DNA of 34,063 bases from an uncultured Gammaproteobacteria bacterium. Its GTDB lineage: Bacteria > Pseudomonadota > Gammaproteobacteria > Magnimaribacterales > TMED112. This document shows positions 17,174 through 28,800 of this stretch, one piece after another. Within the stretch, counting starts at the first letter, position 1. Each line of letters opens with the position of its first letter. The notes beneath the pieces were generated by a model. It was not told where the DNA came from, did not search any database, and was given only the letters and a program-made list of their open reading frames with translations. The translations under genes were made by a program, and so were the position numbers. The stretch covers positions 1 to 34,063 of the forward strand of contig CAJWAI010000009.1 of NCBI GenBank assembly GCA_913020145.1. The letters run 5' to 3'.

Positions 17174-18313
17174 GTGGAAAAGCAAAAAAAAGTTATCGTT
17201 GGCATATCTGGAGGAGTAGATTCTTCCGTTTCTGCTTTGCTTCTAAAAGAAGCAGGATTTGACGTTCAAGGTATCTTTATGAAGAATTGGACTAACTCTG
17301 CTCCTAACATAGAATGCACCTCAGAACAGGACTTTAAAGACGCTGAAGAAGTATGTGATCAAATAGGCATCCCTCTTCATCAAGCAAACTTTTCTTCAGA
17401 TTATTGGGATAAAGTATTTAAGAAATTTCTTTCAGACCATCATGCTGGATTAACACCAAACCCAGATATTCTTTGCAATAAAGAAATAAAGTTCAGAGCC
17501 TTTTTAGATTATTGTCTAGAAACAGGTGCAGATTTTATAGCTACTGGTCATTATGCACGTCTTAAAGGTGACGGTGATTATATGAGATTACTAAGAGGCT
17601 CCGACCCCAAAAAAGATCAATCATATTTTCTTCATCAAGTACTTGGAGAAGATTTAAAGAAGACTATATTTCCGCTTGGTGAGCTCACTAAAGAACAAGT
17701 AAGATCAATTGCCCAAGACAATAATCTTACCACCTCAATGAAGAAAGATTCTGTAGGAATCTGTTTTATAGGTAAAAATAAATACAATGATTTTATTGGG
17801 AATTTTTTGGGCAAAAAACCTGGCAAGATTCTAGATGAAAATGGAGAGAGGCTTGGAGACCATGATGGCTTAATGTATTTCACTTTAGGTCAAAGACAAG
17901 GAATAGGTCTTGGTGGAGTCAAGGGCAGAGAACAAGATTCATGGTATGTGGCACATAAAGATATTGATTCTGATGATCTCACAGTAGTTCAAGGAAATTC
18001 TCATCCTCTTCTATATAGTGATGGATGTTATGTTGATGATATCCACTGGATTAATGAAGAGGTCCAAGAGAATTTTGATTGTAAAGTTCAAATAAGGTAT
18101 CAGTCAGAAGCCGTGAGAGCCAGAGTCTCAAAATCAAATAAAGGTTATAGGGTTGAATTTATTGAACCTCAATTAGCCGTCACCCCGGGACAATCAGCTG
18201 TAATCTACAGAGATGATGAATGTTTAGGCGGGTCCATAATTAAAGATAGAATTTCAAAAATTTATTACGACTGGGCAGAAAATAGAGGGTATAATTACCA
18301 AGCCTATGGATGA
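17174..18313 (+). CDS. mnmA: tRNA-specific 2-thiouridylase MnmA
   Basis: KVIVGISGGVDSSVSALLLKEAG, TPNPDILCNKEIKF, ATGHYAR, KDQSYFL, GICFIG; GTG 17174 is the likely start (track start 17093 overlaps icd). Confidence 0.94.
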   Translation: MEKQKKVIVGISGGVDSSVSALLLKEAGFDVQGIFMKNWTNSAPNIECTSEQDFKDAEEVCDQIGIPLHQANFSSDYWDKVFKKFLSDHHAGLTPNPDILCNKEIKFRAFLDYCLETGADFIATGHYARLKGDGDYMRLLRGSDPKKDQSYFLHQVLGEDLKKTIFPLGELTKEQVRSIAQDNNLTTSMKKDSVGICFIGKNKYNDFIGNFLGKKPGKILDENGERLGDHDGLMYFTLGQRQGIGLGGVKGREQDSWYVAHKDIDSDDLTVVQGNSHPLLYSDGCYVDDIHWINEEVQENFDCKVQIRYQSEAVRARVSKSNKGYRVEFIEPQLAVTPGQSAVIYRDDECLGGSIIKDRISKIYYDWAENRGYNYQAYG

Positions 18314-19649
18314 GAAAACTCTGAGGAGCCTTTCACCTCTAGATGGCAGATATCACGAAAAGACTGAAGTAACTCGTGAGATATTTTCTGAGCTAGGGCT
18401 AATCAAACACAGATTAAAAGTTGAAGTTGAATGGCTGAAATATTTTCTGAATAATTTCAGAGAAGAGCTTCTAACGCCCGAAGTCAAAAAGCAATTAAAT
18501 GAACTTTCAGAATTACCAGATAGTCTTGCTCTAAGAGTTAAGGAGATTGAAAAAACAACCAACCATGATGTCAAAGCTGTTGAGCTAGCTTTAGCCGAAC
18601 AATTTGATGGCAATGAAGATATACAAAGTCTGATTCATATATTTCTAACCTCTGAAGATGTTAATAGTGTTAGTTATGCTTTAATGCTAAAAAAGATCCA
18701 TGCCTCAACTCTTTCATGGCTTGAAGATATACAGTTAAAACTTAAAGATCTAGCTGAGAAAAATAAAGACCTAGCAATGCTCTCAAGGACACATGGGCAG
18801 CCAGCCTCCCCCACTACACTTGGAAAAGAAATTAATGTATTTAAAACCAGACTTAAAAGCGAACATTCAAAAATGAAAGAAGCAAAATTTTATGCAAAAT
18901 GGGGAGGAGCTACAGCAAATTACAATCCACATAAATTAGCTTTTCCAGACACTGATTGGGTTGAGTCAACGAAGAAATTTTTTGAAGGATTAGACCTAGA
19001 ATTGTCCAAAGTAACAACACAGATTGAGCCACACGATTATATGGCTGATTTATTTCATGGGATTGCAAGAGTGAACAATATATTGCTTGATTTGACTAAA
19101 GATATTTGGACTTATATCTCACTCGATTATTTCAATCTCAAACTCAAAAAAGATGAAGTTGGATCATCAACTATGCCACATAAAGTTAATCCAATAGACT
19201 TTGAAAACGCTGAAGGTAATTTGGGTTTATCGAATGCATTATTTAATCATCTTGCAGATAAACTTACTGTCTCCAGATTGCAAAGAGATTTGTCTGATTC
19301 AACAACCTTAAGAAACATTGGTTCTGCTTTTGGATATTTAGAGATTGCAAAGAATTCAATGCTAAAAGGTTTAGATAAATTGGAAGCAAATGAAGCAGCA
19401 ATAGCATCTGATCTTGAAGATAGATACGAACTTTTAGCCGAAGCATTGCAAAGTTTTTTGAGACTTGAAGGAATGAAAGATGGGTACGATAGAGTGAAAG
19501 AATTAAGTAGAGGACAGAAGATAGATAAAGATACTTATCTAAAAGCCGTTGATAGTCTTGTGAAGTCTGAAGAGCATAAAGAAATATTAAAACAATTAAC
19601 TCCTCAAACATATGTAGGTATAGCATCAGATTTAGCTAAAGAAGAATAG
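18306..19649 (+). CDS. purB: Adenylosuccinate lyase
   Basis: LSPLDGRYHEKT, TSEDVNS, SRTHGQPASPTTLGKE, GSSTMPHKVNPIDFENAEGN. Confidence 0.97.
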   Translation: MDEKTLRSLSPLDGRYHEKTEVTREIFSELGLIKHRLKVEVEWLKYFLNNFREELLTPEVKKQLNELSELPDSLALRVKEIEKTTNHDVKAVELALAEQFDGNEDIQSLIHIFLTSEDVNSVSYALMLKKIHASTLSWLEDIQLKLKDLAEKNKDLAMLSRTHGQPASPTTLGKEINVFKTRLKSEHSKMKEAKFYAKWGGATANYNPHKLAFPDTDWVESTKKFFEGLDLELSKVTTQIEPHDYMADLFHGIARVNNILLDLTKDIWTYISLDYFNLKLKKDEVGSSTMPHKVNPIDFENAEGNLGLSNALFNHLADKLTVSRLQRDLSDSTTLRNIGSAFGYLEIAKNSMLKGLDKLEANEAAIASDLEDRYELLAEALQSFLRLEGMKDGYDRVKELSRGQKIDKDTYLKAVDSLVKSEEHKEILKQLTPQTYVGIASDLAKEE

Positions 19650-19651
19650 TT

Positions 19652-21232
19652 GTGAGCATAAAATTTAAATTTAAAATTCCCGAAGAAGCTGAGATTATTT
19701 TCAATGAAGAAGCTAAAAAACTCTTAACAGATCTGCACAATAAATTTGATGGCAGAATTAGTGAGCTGCTAGCTCAAAGAGCGCAAAAACAAGAAAACTT
19801 TAATGCTGGAAAAGCTCCAGATTTTCTTAACGAAACAAAAGAAATAAGAGATTCAGAATGGAAGGTAAGACAGATTCCAGAAGACCTCTTGGACCGAAGA
19901 GTTGAAATAACAGGACCGGTCGACAGAAAGATGATTATTAATGCCTTAAATGCTGATGTAAAAGTGTTTATGGCTGACTTTGAAGATTCTCTAAGCCCTA
20001 CCTGGGAGAACGTAGCATTGGGCCAAAGAAATATGTATGACGCTGTCAGAAGAACCATTACATTTGAAAATCCAACCAACAATAAAAAGTATGAATTAAA
20101 TGATGAGATAGCAACCTTAATGTGTCGTGTTAGAGGACTACACCTTAAGGAAAAAGGAATCGATATTAATGGAGAAAATCCTTACGGCTGCTTATGTGAT
20201 TTTGGTCTTTATGCTTTCCATAATGCCAAAGAATTAATTAACAGAGGCACAGGGCCATACTTTTATATTCCAAAGTTACAGTCCCATTTAGAGGCTAGGT
20301 TATGGAACGAAATAATAGATTATTCAGAAGACTATCTTAATTTACCAAGAGGAACAGTAAGAGTTACATGTCTAATCGAAACACTTCCTGCAGTTTTTGA
20401 AATGGATGAAATTCTTTACGAACTAAGAGATCATATTGTGGGCTTAAATTGCGGCAGATGGGACTACATATTTAGTTACATAAAAACCTTCCAAAATCAT
20501 GCAAATAAACTCTTGCCTGATAGAAGCCAAGTCGGCATGAATCAACCATTTCTAAACGCTTATTCAAGACTACTTATTAAAACATGTCATCGCAGAGGGG
20601 CCTTTGCTATGGGCGGAATGGCAGCATTAATTCCATCAAAAGATCCGGAAGAGAATGAAACTATTATTGAAAAAGTTATGGGAGATAAATTACTAGAAAC
20701 TAGCAATGGGCATGATGGAACTTGGATCGCGCATCCAGGCTTATCTGATATTGCTAACAATGTATTTTCCAATGCTTTTGATGTCGGAAAAACAAATCAA
20801 ATGCATGTAATGAGAGAAGAAGATGATATCAACCAGGCAGATCTGATAACACCTTGTGAAGGTGATTTCACCGAAGATTGTTTTAGATCAAACATTCGAG
20901 TTTCTTTAAGATATATAACAGCTTGGCTGCATGGTATTGGTTGCGTACCAATTTATGGATTAATGGAAGATGCAGCGACAGCAGAGATTTCTAGAAGCTC
21001 TTTATGGCAATGGGTTAAGCATGGCGTAACCATGGATACAGGCATTGTTGCGTCAAAAAAGTCATTTGAAAAAATGCTAGATGAGGAATACAATGTTGTC
21101 CAAGAAGAGGTTGGGCAAAACTCTTTGGATTCAGATAAGCTTGTCGAGGCCAAAAAATTACTAAAAAAATTGGTTATAAGCGCCGAGTTAACTGATTTCC
21201 TTACATTGCCAGCGTATAGGAGTATTAAATGA
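19652..21232 (+). CDS. aceB: Malate synthase A (GTG start)
   Basis: [78 protein letters not shown]. Confidence 0.97.
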   Translation: MSIKFKFKIPEEAEIIFNEEAKKLLTDLHNKFDGRISELLAQRAQKQENFNAGKAPDFLNETKEIRDSEWKVRQIPEDLLDRRVEITGPVDRKMIINALNADVKVFMADFEDSLSPTWENVALGQRNMYDAVRRTITFENPTNNKKYELNDEIATLMCRVRGLHLKEKGIDINGENPYGCLCDFGLYAFHNAKELINRGTGPYFYIPKLQSHLEARLWNEIIDYSEDYLNLPRGTVRVTCLIETLPAVFEMDEILYELRDHIVGLNCGRWDYIFSYIKTFQNHANKLLPDRSQVGMNQPFLNAYSRLLIKTCHRRGAFAMGGMAALIPSKDPEENETIIEKVMGDKLLETSNGHDGTWIAHPGLSDIANNVFSNAFDVGKTNQMHVMREEDDINQADLITPCEGDFTEDCFRSNIRVSLRYITAWLHGIGCVPIYGLMEDAATAEISRSSLWQWVKHGVTMDTGIVASKKSFEKMLDEEYNVVQEEVGQNSLDSDKLVEAKKLLKKLVISAELTDFLTLPAYRSIK

Positions 21233-22509
21233 ATTTAAACGATCAAGTGGCCGTCCTAAAGAAAGATTGGGCCGAAAATTCTCGATGGAAGCATGTTAAA
21301 AGACCATATTCTGCCGAGGAAGTTGTCAAGTTAAGAGGTTCTTTACAACCTGAATGTACATTAGCTAGAAAAGGAGCAGAAAAACTCTGGAATTACTTAT
21401 TTACAGAGGATTACATCAATTGTTTAGGTGCCTTAACTGGCGGACAAGCTGTTCAACAGGTAAAAGCTGGTGTTAAAGCCATTTATTTATCAGGTTGGCA
21501 GGTTGCAGCAGACAATAATTCAGCTGGCACAATGTACCCCGATCAATCACTCTATCCAGTTGATTCTGTACCTAAAGTGATAACTAGAATTAATAATGCT
21601 TTCAGAAGAGCAGATCAAATTGAGTGGATGACCACTAATGGACAGCCAAAAGTCGATTTCTTTGCACCAATTATTGCCGATGCTGAAGCTGGTTTTGGCG
21701 GTAATTTAAATGCTTTTGAGCTAATGAAAAGAATGATTGCAGCAGGTGCTGCTGGAGTGCACTTCGAAGACCAATTAGCTAGCGTCAAAAAATGCGGTCA
21801 TTTAGGTGGAAAAGTCCTGGTGCCAACCCAAGAAGCGGTACAAAAATTAATAGCTGCACGACTAGCTGCAGATGTATCAAACACTCCTACAATTTTAATT
21901 GCTAGAACAGACGCTGATGCAGCGGATTTAGTAACATCAGACGTAGATGAAAACGACAAACCATTCTTAACTGGAGAAAGGACTTCAGAGGGCTTCTTTA
22001 GAACCAAAGCAGGACTTGATCAAGCTATTGCAAGAGGCTTGGCTTATGCACCCTATTCTGATCTTGTATGGTGTGAAACATCTAAACCAGACCTAGAGCA
22101 AGCAAAAACTTTTGCCGAAGCTATCAAAAAAGATCATCCAGAGATTATGTTGGCTTATAACTGCTCACCATCTTTCAATTGGAAAAAGAATCTTGATGAT
22201 GCCACTATAGCTAAATTCCAGAAAGAACTTGGCGCAATGGGTTATAAGTTCCAGTTCATCACTTTAGCTGGCATTCATTCAATGTGGCATGGCATGTTTA
22301 ATCTAGCAAATGAATACGTTGCAGACGGAATGACAGCTTACGTTAAGCTACAGGAAAAAGAGTTTGAAGACGCCAAAAAAGGCTACACTTTTGTCTCCCA
22401 TCAGCAAGAAGTTGGAACAGGCTATTTTGATGCAGTAAATAATTGCATACAAGGTGAAGAAAGTTCAACGTCAGCATTGAAAGGATCTACTGAAGAAGAT
22501 CAGTTTTAA
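21229..22509 (+). CDS. aceA: Isocitrate lyase
   Basis: [67 protein letters not shown]. Confidence 0.98.
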   Translation: MNLNDQVAVLKKDWAENSRWKHVKRPYSAEEVVKLRGSLQPECTLARKGAEKLWNYLFTEDYINCLGALTGGQAVQQVKAGVKAIYLSGWQVAADNNSAGTMYPDQSLYPVDSVPKVITRINNAFRRADQIEWMTTNGQPKVDFFAPIIADAEAGFGGNLNAFELMKRMIAAGAAGVHFEDQLASVKKCGHLGGKVLVPTQEAVQKLIAARLAADVSNTPTILIARTDADAADLVTSDVDENDKPFLTGERTSEGFFRTKAGLDQAIARGLAYAPYSDLVWCETSKPDLEQAKTFAEAIKKDHPEIMLAYNCSPSFNWKKNLDDATIAKFQKELGAMGYKFQFITLAGIHSMWHGMFNLANEYVADGMTAYVKLQEKEFEDAKKGYTFVSHQQEVGTGYFDAVNNCIQGEESSTSALKGSTEEDQF

Positions 22510-22525
22510 TGTTAAGATACTTATT

Positions 22526-22556
22526 AAGGGCTACTTGAGATGGTAGCCCTTTTTTT
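22526..22556 (+). terminator. Rho-independent terminator after aceA
   Basis: AAGGGCTAC-ttgagatg-GTAGCCCTT followed by T-tract. Confidence 0.92.
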
Positions 22557-22571
22557 ATACGCTGAACTTTA

Positions 22572-24374
22572 ATGTACTTGCGAACATCGATTTTTTTGTC
22601 ATTTTTACTAATTGGCTGTGGTGGTTCAAGCTCAAATGATGAAAATAGCTCTGATGAAGCATTATTGACAATAAATGTCACTAATTTTCCATCAAATTTA
22701 AAAAGCTATAAGCCAGTAAATATAAGTGTTACGTCTAACTATGACTGCTCATTTATTCTAGAAAGTGAAGACATTTATTGGGTTTCAACCAATGACAACA
22801 AAAATTTCTCTTACAGAGCACCTATTACCTTATTAAATGAAGCAGAATTTGATGTACAGATCAGTTCAATTCAGAATGCATATTGTCCTCAAGGATCAGT
22901 TAATTTAACCCATACAGTCACAAGAGATGAAGACAATCTAAGGCATATTCCCACACCATCTCCCTACAATAATTCAGCTCTAAAAACAGAGTATTTTGCT
23001 TCACATAATTTAGGTTTTGGTGGAATTGAAGTTACTGATAGATTTACAGCAACTATATGTTATCCAACACCCAATGATTGTGAAACTTTAGAAAATGCTT
23101 TATTTGGCCAAGATGCCCATAATATGGCAACTGGAGACTTTAATGGGGATGGTTTTGAAGATATTGTTGTGGCCTGGGCACTCTTTCCTCACACCATAGA
23201 ACTCGAGCAAAAAGTTCATGCACCAGTGCACATTTATTTGAATGATGGCAATGGCAATTTGTATGAAGATAATTCAGTCTATTATTCAAACGAAGCACCT
23301 ACGCATCCAGCCCCATATAGGCTTGCTATTGCTGATTTTAATGATGATGGTATTGATGACATATTTGTTGGCTCAATGGGGTTACAGTATCGTGATCCAG
23401 ACTCCGCTAATGACTTTATTCTGCCCTACCCTGATCTACTATTATTAAGCGACTCATCCGGCAGATTTAGCGATGCTTCAGCAAATATTGATGATCAGAA
23501 TAATGGCAATGGCAAAATATGTGGGTTTAGCCATGACGCTAGTACTGGAGACTTTGATAATGATGGGGATTACGATGTTTTTGCATGTAATTTGTTGTTA
23601 GTTAACGATGGCATAGGTAATTTTGTCATTCACGAAGACCTCGATTTTAATCTACAACAAGCCTACGGAAATCCTATGAGCAGTTTAATTGTCGATTTAA
23701 ATAACGATGATTATGATGATCTTGTCTTCTGGAACTTTGATAATCGTCCCAATAGCATATCTGAAGAGGGTTTTGCGCTCGTCAGCGATGGGTCAGCTAA
23801 TGTAGATGACTGGACTTTAATTGAATTGCCAGAAGGTCCTTTTGGACGAAATCATAATAAGTTTAACCATGCAGCATGGGGCGATTTAAATAACGACGGC
23901 AATAACGATGTAGTTGTTGGTATTACCAGAGATTTGCCTTATTACGAGGGTGCTTATGTGCAGGTCTTAATGGGAGATGGAAATGGTAATCTTATCGATG
24001 TGACAGACACTAATTTTATTGCTCAACCACGTCAAGCAACACACCATGGCGAAAGCAATATCTACTTGAGAGATTTTGATAATGATGGCGATCTAGATAT
24101 TTTTCACTCAACTAGAGATTTTGCATCTAATTTGCATGGTTCACACATAGCCTTAAACGATGGAAATGCCAGCTTTTTAACGATTTCAGAGACTAGATTA
24201 CCGCAAAAACCGAAAGCAAACGAATGGGACAATAATTCCTACTTATTTAAGGGCATGCCAATAAATCTAGATAATCAAGGCTGTTTAGATCTTATTTCAA
24301 CTTCTGATAGTTGGATGGATAGCAGTGCAACTAGAAACTATTTGTATTCGTTGATTAATTTAAAGTGCGACTAG
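22572..24374 (+). CDS. FG-GAP/VCBS-repeat lipoprotein
   Basis: Lipobox LLIGCGGSSSND; repeated Ca-binding-type motifs DFNGDGFED, DFNDDGIDD, DFDNDGDYD, DLNNDDYDD, DLNNDGNND, DFDNDGDLD. Confidence 0.88.
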   Translation: MYLRTSIFLSFLLIGCGGSSSNDENSSDEALLTINVTNFPSNLKSYKPVNISVTSNYDCSFILESEDIYWVSTNDNKNFSYRAPITLLNEAEFDVQISSIQNAYCPQGSVNLTHTVTRDEDNLRHIPTPSPYNNSALKTEYFASHNLGFGGIEVTDRFTATICYPTPNDCETLENALFGQDAHNMATGDFNGDGFEDIVVAWALFPHTIELEQKVHAPVHIYLNDGNGNLYEDNSVYYSNEAPTHPAPYRLAIADFNDDGIDDIFVGSMGLQYRDPDSANDFILPYPDLLLLSDSSGRFSDASANIDDQNNGNGKICGFSHDASTGDFDNDGDYDVFACNLLLVNDGIGNFVIHEDLDFNLQQAYGNPMSSLIVDLNNDDYDDLVFWNFDNRPNSISEEGFALVSDGSANVDDWTLIELPEGPFGRNHNKFNHAAWGDLNNDGNNDVVVGITRDLPYYEGAYVQVLMGDGNGNLIDVTDTNFIAQPRQATHHGESNIYLRDFDNDGDLDIFHSTRDFASNLHGSHIALNDGNASFLTISETRLPQKPKANEWDNNSYLFKGMPINLDNQGCLDLISTSDSWMDSSATRNYLYSLINLKCD

Positions 24375-24376
24375 AT

Positions 24377-24535
24377 TTAGTCTTTGATTTTGCCACAAAC
24401 CTGGCAAGTATCACCTTTTGAGAGGTAAACACCGCCACAACTAGGTTGAAGAGGCTTGTTTCTCAGAATAAGACCAATAGACATACCTGCTATTGCTAAA
24501 GCAGCTACTATTAATCCTAAAATTGCATTGGTCAT
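24377..24535 (-). CDS. nqrM: NqrM-like Na+-NQR maturation protein, 52 aa (not in ORF track)
   Basis: Manual translation [53 protein letters not shown]-terminal TM + SCGG...CxxC; ATGA-coupled to apbE at the end of the nqr operon. Confidence 0.85.
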   Translation of the reverse strand: MTNAILGLIVAALAIAGMSIGLILRNKPLQPSCGGVYLSKGDTCQVCGKIKD

Positions 24536-25557
24536 GGGTATATTTTACTCCATTCTGAAGAATTTACTGATTTTCCATCATTTTTGATAAAAAATACGGC
24601 TAAACCTTCTTTTTCTGCTATCTCTAGCCCTTTTTCTATCCCTAAAACATACATTGCAGTAGCCCAAGCATCAGCTTCAGTGGTATTTTCGCCAATAACT
24701 GTTATTGAGACAGCATCTTTAGGCCCTTCTCCCCAAATATGACCAGGATTTCTATATTCACCTGAAGTAGCAATGGAAATGCCGCTTTGTGGGGCACTAA
24801 AGGCTCTATAAGCGCTTGAATTCAGATCAAAGGGGTTATTTACGCCCCAAGTCCAGAATTCGTCAAATTTTGTGCCATTTATGCTTACCTCTCCCCCGAT
24901 ATCAATAAAATAGTTAAAAATACCATTCTCAAAAAGTAACGTGCTTATTCTGTCTACTGCATAACCCTTACCAATAGCTGAAAAATCGAGCAAAATAATG
25001 TCTTTATCCCGATAGGGATTATCTGCGTAGTAAGCCCAGTCAGTATAGTAATAAAACACACTACTATTAGAAAAATATTCCCAAAACTCTGTTGGAACAT
25101 TCGAGCAGTCGCAGGGATCGGGATCTAGCAGACATATACATATGGATTCAGCTTCCTCCCCCCCTCTTATGAAACCCTCTTCATTGGGCGGCACCATATT
25201 CAAAAAGGGATTAAATGTCCCTTCGCTTTTGATATGAATTTCATCTGATAGCCAGAATAGGTCCAAGAATTCTTCAGAAAGACAATTACCAAAGCTTTCT
25301 TCTGTAATGCAGCTTTCATCACGACGATTAAATTTACTAATCATTGAATCCTCTTTGTAAGTTGAAAAGACCATATCGATTCTATCTAGTTCTGCTTTGA
25401 CCAATGTATGAATCTCTTCTTTGTCAATATTTTCTGTGAATTGAACAGAATAAGTGGTGCCATAGATTGACCCTTCAATAACTTGAACTTTTTCCTGCGA
25501 GCATCCAGCAAGCAGAAGAACAATAAGTAAAGTTGAGAGTCTAGATACCAAAGTCAT
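24532..25557 (-). CDS. apbE: FAD:protein FMN transferase (ApbE), lipoprotein
   Basis: Lipobox [62 protein letters not shown]. Confidence 0.93.
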   Translation of the reverse strand: MTLVSRLSTLLIVLLLAGCSQEKVQVIEGSIYGTTYSVQFTENIDKEEIHTLVKAELDRIDMVFSTYKEDSMISKFNRRDESCITEESFGNCLSEEFLDLFWLSDEIHIKSEGTFNPFLNMVPPNEEGFIRGGEEAESICICLLDPDPCDCSNVPTEFWEYFSNSSVFYYYTDWAYYADNPYRDKDIILLDFSAIGKGYAVDRISTLLFENGIFNYFIDIGGEVSINGTKFDEFWTWGVNNPFDLNSSAYRAFSAPQSGISIATSGEYRNPGHIWGEGPKDAVSITVIGENTTEADAWATAMYVLGIEKGLEIAEKEGLAVFFIKNDGKSVNSSEWSKIYP

Positions 25558-26782
25558 CGAGCATTATGTTTTCTTCTTCTACCCCAAGATCGCTTAGCAT
25601 TTTTATGCAAGATGAGTTCATCATTGGTGGCCCACAAAGATAAAACTCGCAGTCTTCTGGAGCAGGATGTTTTGACAGATATTCATCTTCTGTTACTTGA
25701 TGAATGAAACCAGTTAAACCATCCCAATTATCTTCCGGTAAAGCATCCGATAAAGCTATGTGAAAACTAAAATTTTCATTGTCTCTAGCAAGTTTTTCAA
25801 ACTCCTCTTGATAGAAGATTTCTTTCATGCTTCTAGCGCCATACCAGAAAGAAATTTTTCTATTGGTATTTATTCTGAGCAGTTGATCAAAGATGTGAGA
25901 TCGCATTGGCGCCATGCCAGCACCACCACCGATGAACACCATTTCATTGTCAGTTTCGCGAGCAAAGAATTCTCCAAAAGGACCAAAGACTTTTACCTTA
26001 TCACCAGGCTTTAGATTGAAAACATAAGATGACATTATGCCCGGAGGGAAGTCTGTTCCTGGAGGCGGAGAAGCCACTCTTACATTGAACTTTAGCACTC
26101 CCTCTTCTAACGGAAAGTTGGCCATAGAATATGCTCTTATGATTGGTTCAGGGTTGCTTGCAACGTTGTCCCAAATCTTAAATCTATTCCAATCATCATG
26201 GTATTCTTCAGCGACATCAAAGTCTTTATAATCAACTGCTTCGAAAGCTGGGGCTTCAAGTTGCACGTAACCACCAGCCTTAAATTTTACCTTCTTCCCT
26301 TTAGGTAATTTAAGGACAAGTTCTTTAATAAAAGTAGCTACATTATCATTAGAAACTACTTCACATTCCCACTCTTCAACACCAAAAACTTCCTCTGGTA
26401 TTTGGATTTTCATATCTCTTTTTACTGGAACCTGACAAGACAAACGCCAGTTATCGTTTTGTTGTTTGTAATTAAAATGTGAGGTCTCTGTTGGTAATAT
26501 AGAGCCGCCTCCGTCTACTACTTGGCATTTGCACTCAGAACAAGTTCCTCCTCCACCACAAGCCGAAGCAAGGTAGATATTTTTTGATGCAAGTGTACTT
26601 AAAAGTTTGTCTCCAGTTGGCACGGTAATGGTCTTACTTGGATCTCCATTTATCTCAATATTGACGTTTCCACTTGAGACTAATCTAGACCTAGCAAACA
26701 TTACAAAAGCTACCAAGAAACTCACAATTAAAGTGAAGGCAGCTATGCCCAAATATAGATCTGTTATATCAGTATTTAACAT
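25541..26782 (-). CDS. nqrF: Na+-translocating NADH:quinone reductase subunit F
   Basis: 2Fe-2S motif [53 protein letters not shown]. Confidence 0.98.
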   Translation of the reverse strand: MLNTDITDLYLGIAAFTLIVSFLVAFVMFARSRLVSSGNVNIEINGDPSKTITVPTGDKLLSTLASKNIYLASACGGGGTCSECKCQVVDGGGSILPTETSHFNYKQQNDNWRLSCQVPVKRDMKIQIPEEVFGVEEWECEVVSNDNVATFIKELVLKLPKGKKVKFKAGGYVQLEAPAFEAVDYKDFDVAEEYHDDWNRFKIWDNVASNPEPIIRAYSMANFPLEEGVLKFNVRVASPPPGTDFPPGIMSSYVFNLKPGDKVKVFGPFGEFFARETDNEMVFIGGGAGMAPMRSHIFDQLLRINTNRKISFWYGARSMKEIFYQEEFEKLARDNENFSFHIALSDALPEDNWDGLTGFIHQVTEDEYLSKHPAPEDCEFYLCGPPMMNSSCIKMLSDLGVEEENIMLDDFGI

Positions 26783-27390
26783 TAGAGTAATATTCCTCCG
26801 AACGACATAAATCCAAAACTCATAAGTCCAACAATAATGAAAGTTATACCAAGACCTCTTAAGCCTTCAGGTATGTCGCTATATTTTAGTTTTTCTCTTA
26901 TGCCTGCAAGCAAGACTATTGCTAAAGCCCAACCTACTCCGGCAGCTAAACCATAAGTGACACTCTCTACAAAGTTATAGTTCTTTTCTACCATAAATAA
27001 AGAGGCACCTAGTATGGCGCAGTTTACTGTTATCAGAGGCAGGAATATACCAAGCTGGTTGTAGAGTACGGGTACGTATTTATCCAAGAACATTTCAAGC
27101 ACTTGTACGGCAGCAGCGATAACGCCAATGTAGGTAATTAATTCAACAAATTCTAGATTAGATTCTGGAAGACCTGCCCAAGCTAAGGCCCCCTCTTTTA
27201 GTACATAAGTGTAAATAAGATTGTTAAGAGGCACGGTTAATGTCAGCACTACAATGACAGCAATACCCAAACCAAAGGCAGCCTTCACTTGCTTAGAAAT
27301 AGCAAAGAAAGTACACATGCCCAGGAAGAGCGATAGAGCTATATTCTCAATAAAAACTGTCTTAACAAACAGACTCATTAGATCAGCCAT
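26782..27390 (-). CDS. nqrE: Na+-NQR subunit E
   Basis: [27 protein letters not shown]; polytopic; gene order. Confidence 0.97.
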   Translation of the reverse strand: MADLMSLFVKTVFIENIALSLFLGMCTFFAISKQVKAAFGLGIAVIVVLTLTVPLNNLIYTYVLKEGALAWAGLPESNLEFVELITYIGVIAAAVQVLEMFLDKYVPVLYNQLGIFLPLITVNCAILGASLFMVEKNYNFVESVTYGLAAGVGWALAIVLLAGIREKLKYSDIPEGLRGLGITFIIVGLMSFGFMSFGGILL

Positions 27391-28063
27391 CAGCAGCCTC
27401 CTTCTTTACTGTTAAAGGTTTAAAAGTATGAGCCTTAAGAGGGTTATCATTTTCTTCAACTTGACTTGTGCTATAGGTTCTAATTACCCAAATCATTAGA
27501 CCAATAATAATGAACGAGCTTGGTGGCAAGAGTAGGAAATTATTAACCGGATACCATTCTGGCATTACTGGAATTCCGAAGAATTCACCTGCACCAAATA
27601 ATTCTCTGATGAAAGCAACGACTATCAAAATAAAGCTATAACCAAAACCATTGCCAAGACCATCTAGAAAACTTCTAATAGGCGGGTTTTTCATGGCGTA
27701 AGCCTCTGCTCTACCCATAACAATACAGTTGGTTATTATCAATCCAACAAAGACTGATAACTGTTTACTGATTTCATAAACATAGGCTTTTAAAACTTCA
27801 TCAACGATAATTACCAGAGAAGAAATTATTGTCATTTGAACAATGATTCTAATGTTGTCAGGAATGTAATGTCTGATAATTGAAACAAAAAAGTTTGAAA
27901 AGGCTACTACAGTGGTTAAAGCAGCACACATAACTAGAGTGACATCCATTTTTACAGTGACTGCTAAAGCCGAACAAATACCAAGAATTTGAAGCGCAAT
28001 AGGATTGTTTTCTACTATTGGATCAAAGAGTAATTTACGTGCTTCTTTACCGGTTAGTTTCAT
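27383..28063 (-). CDS. nqrD: Na+-NQR subunit D
   Basis: [44 protein letters not shown]; gene order. Confidence 0.97.
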   Translation of the reverse strand: MKLTGKEARKLLFDPIVENNPIALQILGICSALAVTVKMDVTLVMCAALTTVVAFSNFFVSIIRHYIPDNIRIIVQMTIISSLVIIVDEVLKAYVYEISKQLSVFVGLIITNCIVMGRAEAYAMKNPPIRSFLDGLGNGFGYSFILIVVAFIRELFGAGEFFGIPVMPEWYPVNNFLLLPPSSFIIIGLMIWVIRTYSTSQVEENDNPLKAHTFKPLTVKKEAADG

Positions 28064-28800
28064 GAATTCTTAATATGCTCCTTTATTTTTTTTAAGGCTG
28101 GTCCATAAGCCTCATCTCCAAGCCAATAATTTATCATGTTGGATACTCCATTGCTCGTTAATGTAGCTCCAGATAAACCATCAATTTGATATTCATCTTT
28201 TGCAGCACCTTTCACAACTCGAAGCTCAACACCACCATCTTGGTTGTAGATTAATTTGCCCTTCCAGATAGCTTTCCAATCTTCATTTACTACTTCACCA
28301 CCTAATCCTGGAGTCTCCTTATGGTCATAAAATTCAATGCCGTTTACAGAATTTAGATCTGAACCTAGAGACAAATAACCGTATAAAGTTCCCCATAATC
28401 CATAACCTCTTATGGGCAAAACCACTCTCTCTACTTCCTTATTTTCATTAGCCCAGACATAGATAGGGCCTACATTTTCTCTACGTTTTAAAATGGCAAT
28501 GTCTTTATCTTTTGGCACTATCTCAGATAAATCTGACTTTAGAACAGCTTTTAAATGATCGTATTTTGCTTCCACTGAAACAAACTCATTTGATCTAAAA
28601 TCAACATAAAGTGTTGTAATTTTTTTGAACTCGTTTTCAACCTTGTCTTCAGTTATTTCAATTCCCGCTGCGGAAATAATTTTGTTTCTCTTTTCATTCT
28701 CAACATTCGCTATTTGTTCGGTTCTTACAGTCACAGCAGTAATAGAAACAACGACAGCACAGGCAATACAAACTAATAGAGGAATTATTAAATTTCTCAT
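28060..28800 (-). CDS. nqrC: Na+-NQR subunit C
   Basis: TM N-terminus [22 protein letters not shown] site [10 protein letters not shown]; start at 28800 (ATGA with nqrB); track start 28971 lies inside nqrB. Confidence 0.96.
   Translation of the reverse strand: MRNLIIPLLVCIACAVVVSITAVTVRTEQIANVENEKRNKIISAAGIEITEDKVENEFKKITTLYVDFRSNEFVSVEAKYDHLKAVLKSDLSEIVPKDKDIAILKRRENVGPIYVWANENKEVERVVLPIRGYGLWGTLYGYLSLGSDLNSVNGIEFYDHKETPGLGGEVVNEDWKAIWKGKLIYNQDGGVELRVVKGAAKDEYQIDGLSGATLTSNGVSNMINYWLGDEAYGPALKKIKEHIKNS

Noticed and set aside
19264-19626. 120-aa minus-strand ORF, Leu-rich
   Set aside because: Antisense to purB; Leu-rich from codon complement.
22487-22681. 64-aa minus-strand ORF across the aceA terminator
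   Set aside because: Overlaps the aceA end, the terminator and the start of the FG-GAP gene; no motif or SD.
23242-23448. 68-aa + strand ORF inside the FG-GAP gene
   Set aside because: Alternative frame of the Asp/Asn-rich repeats.
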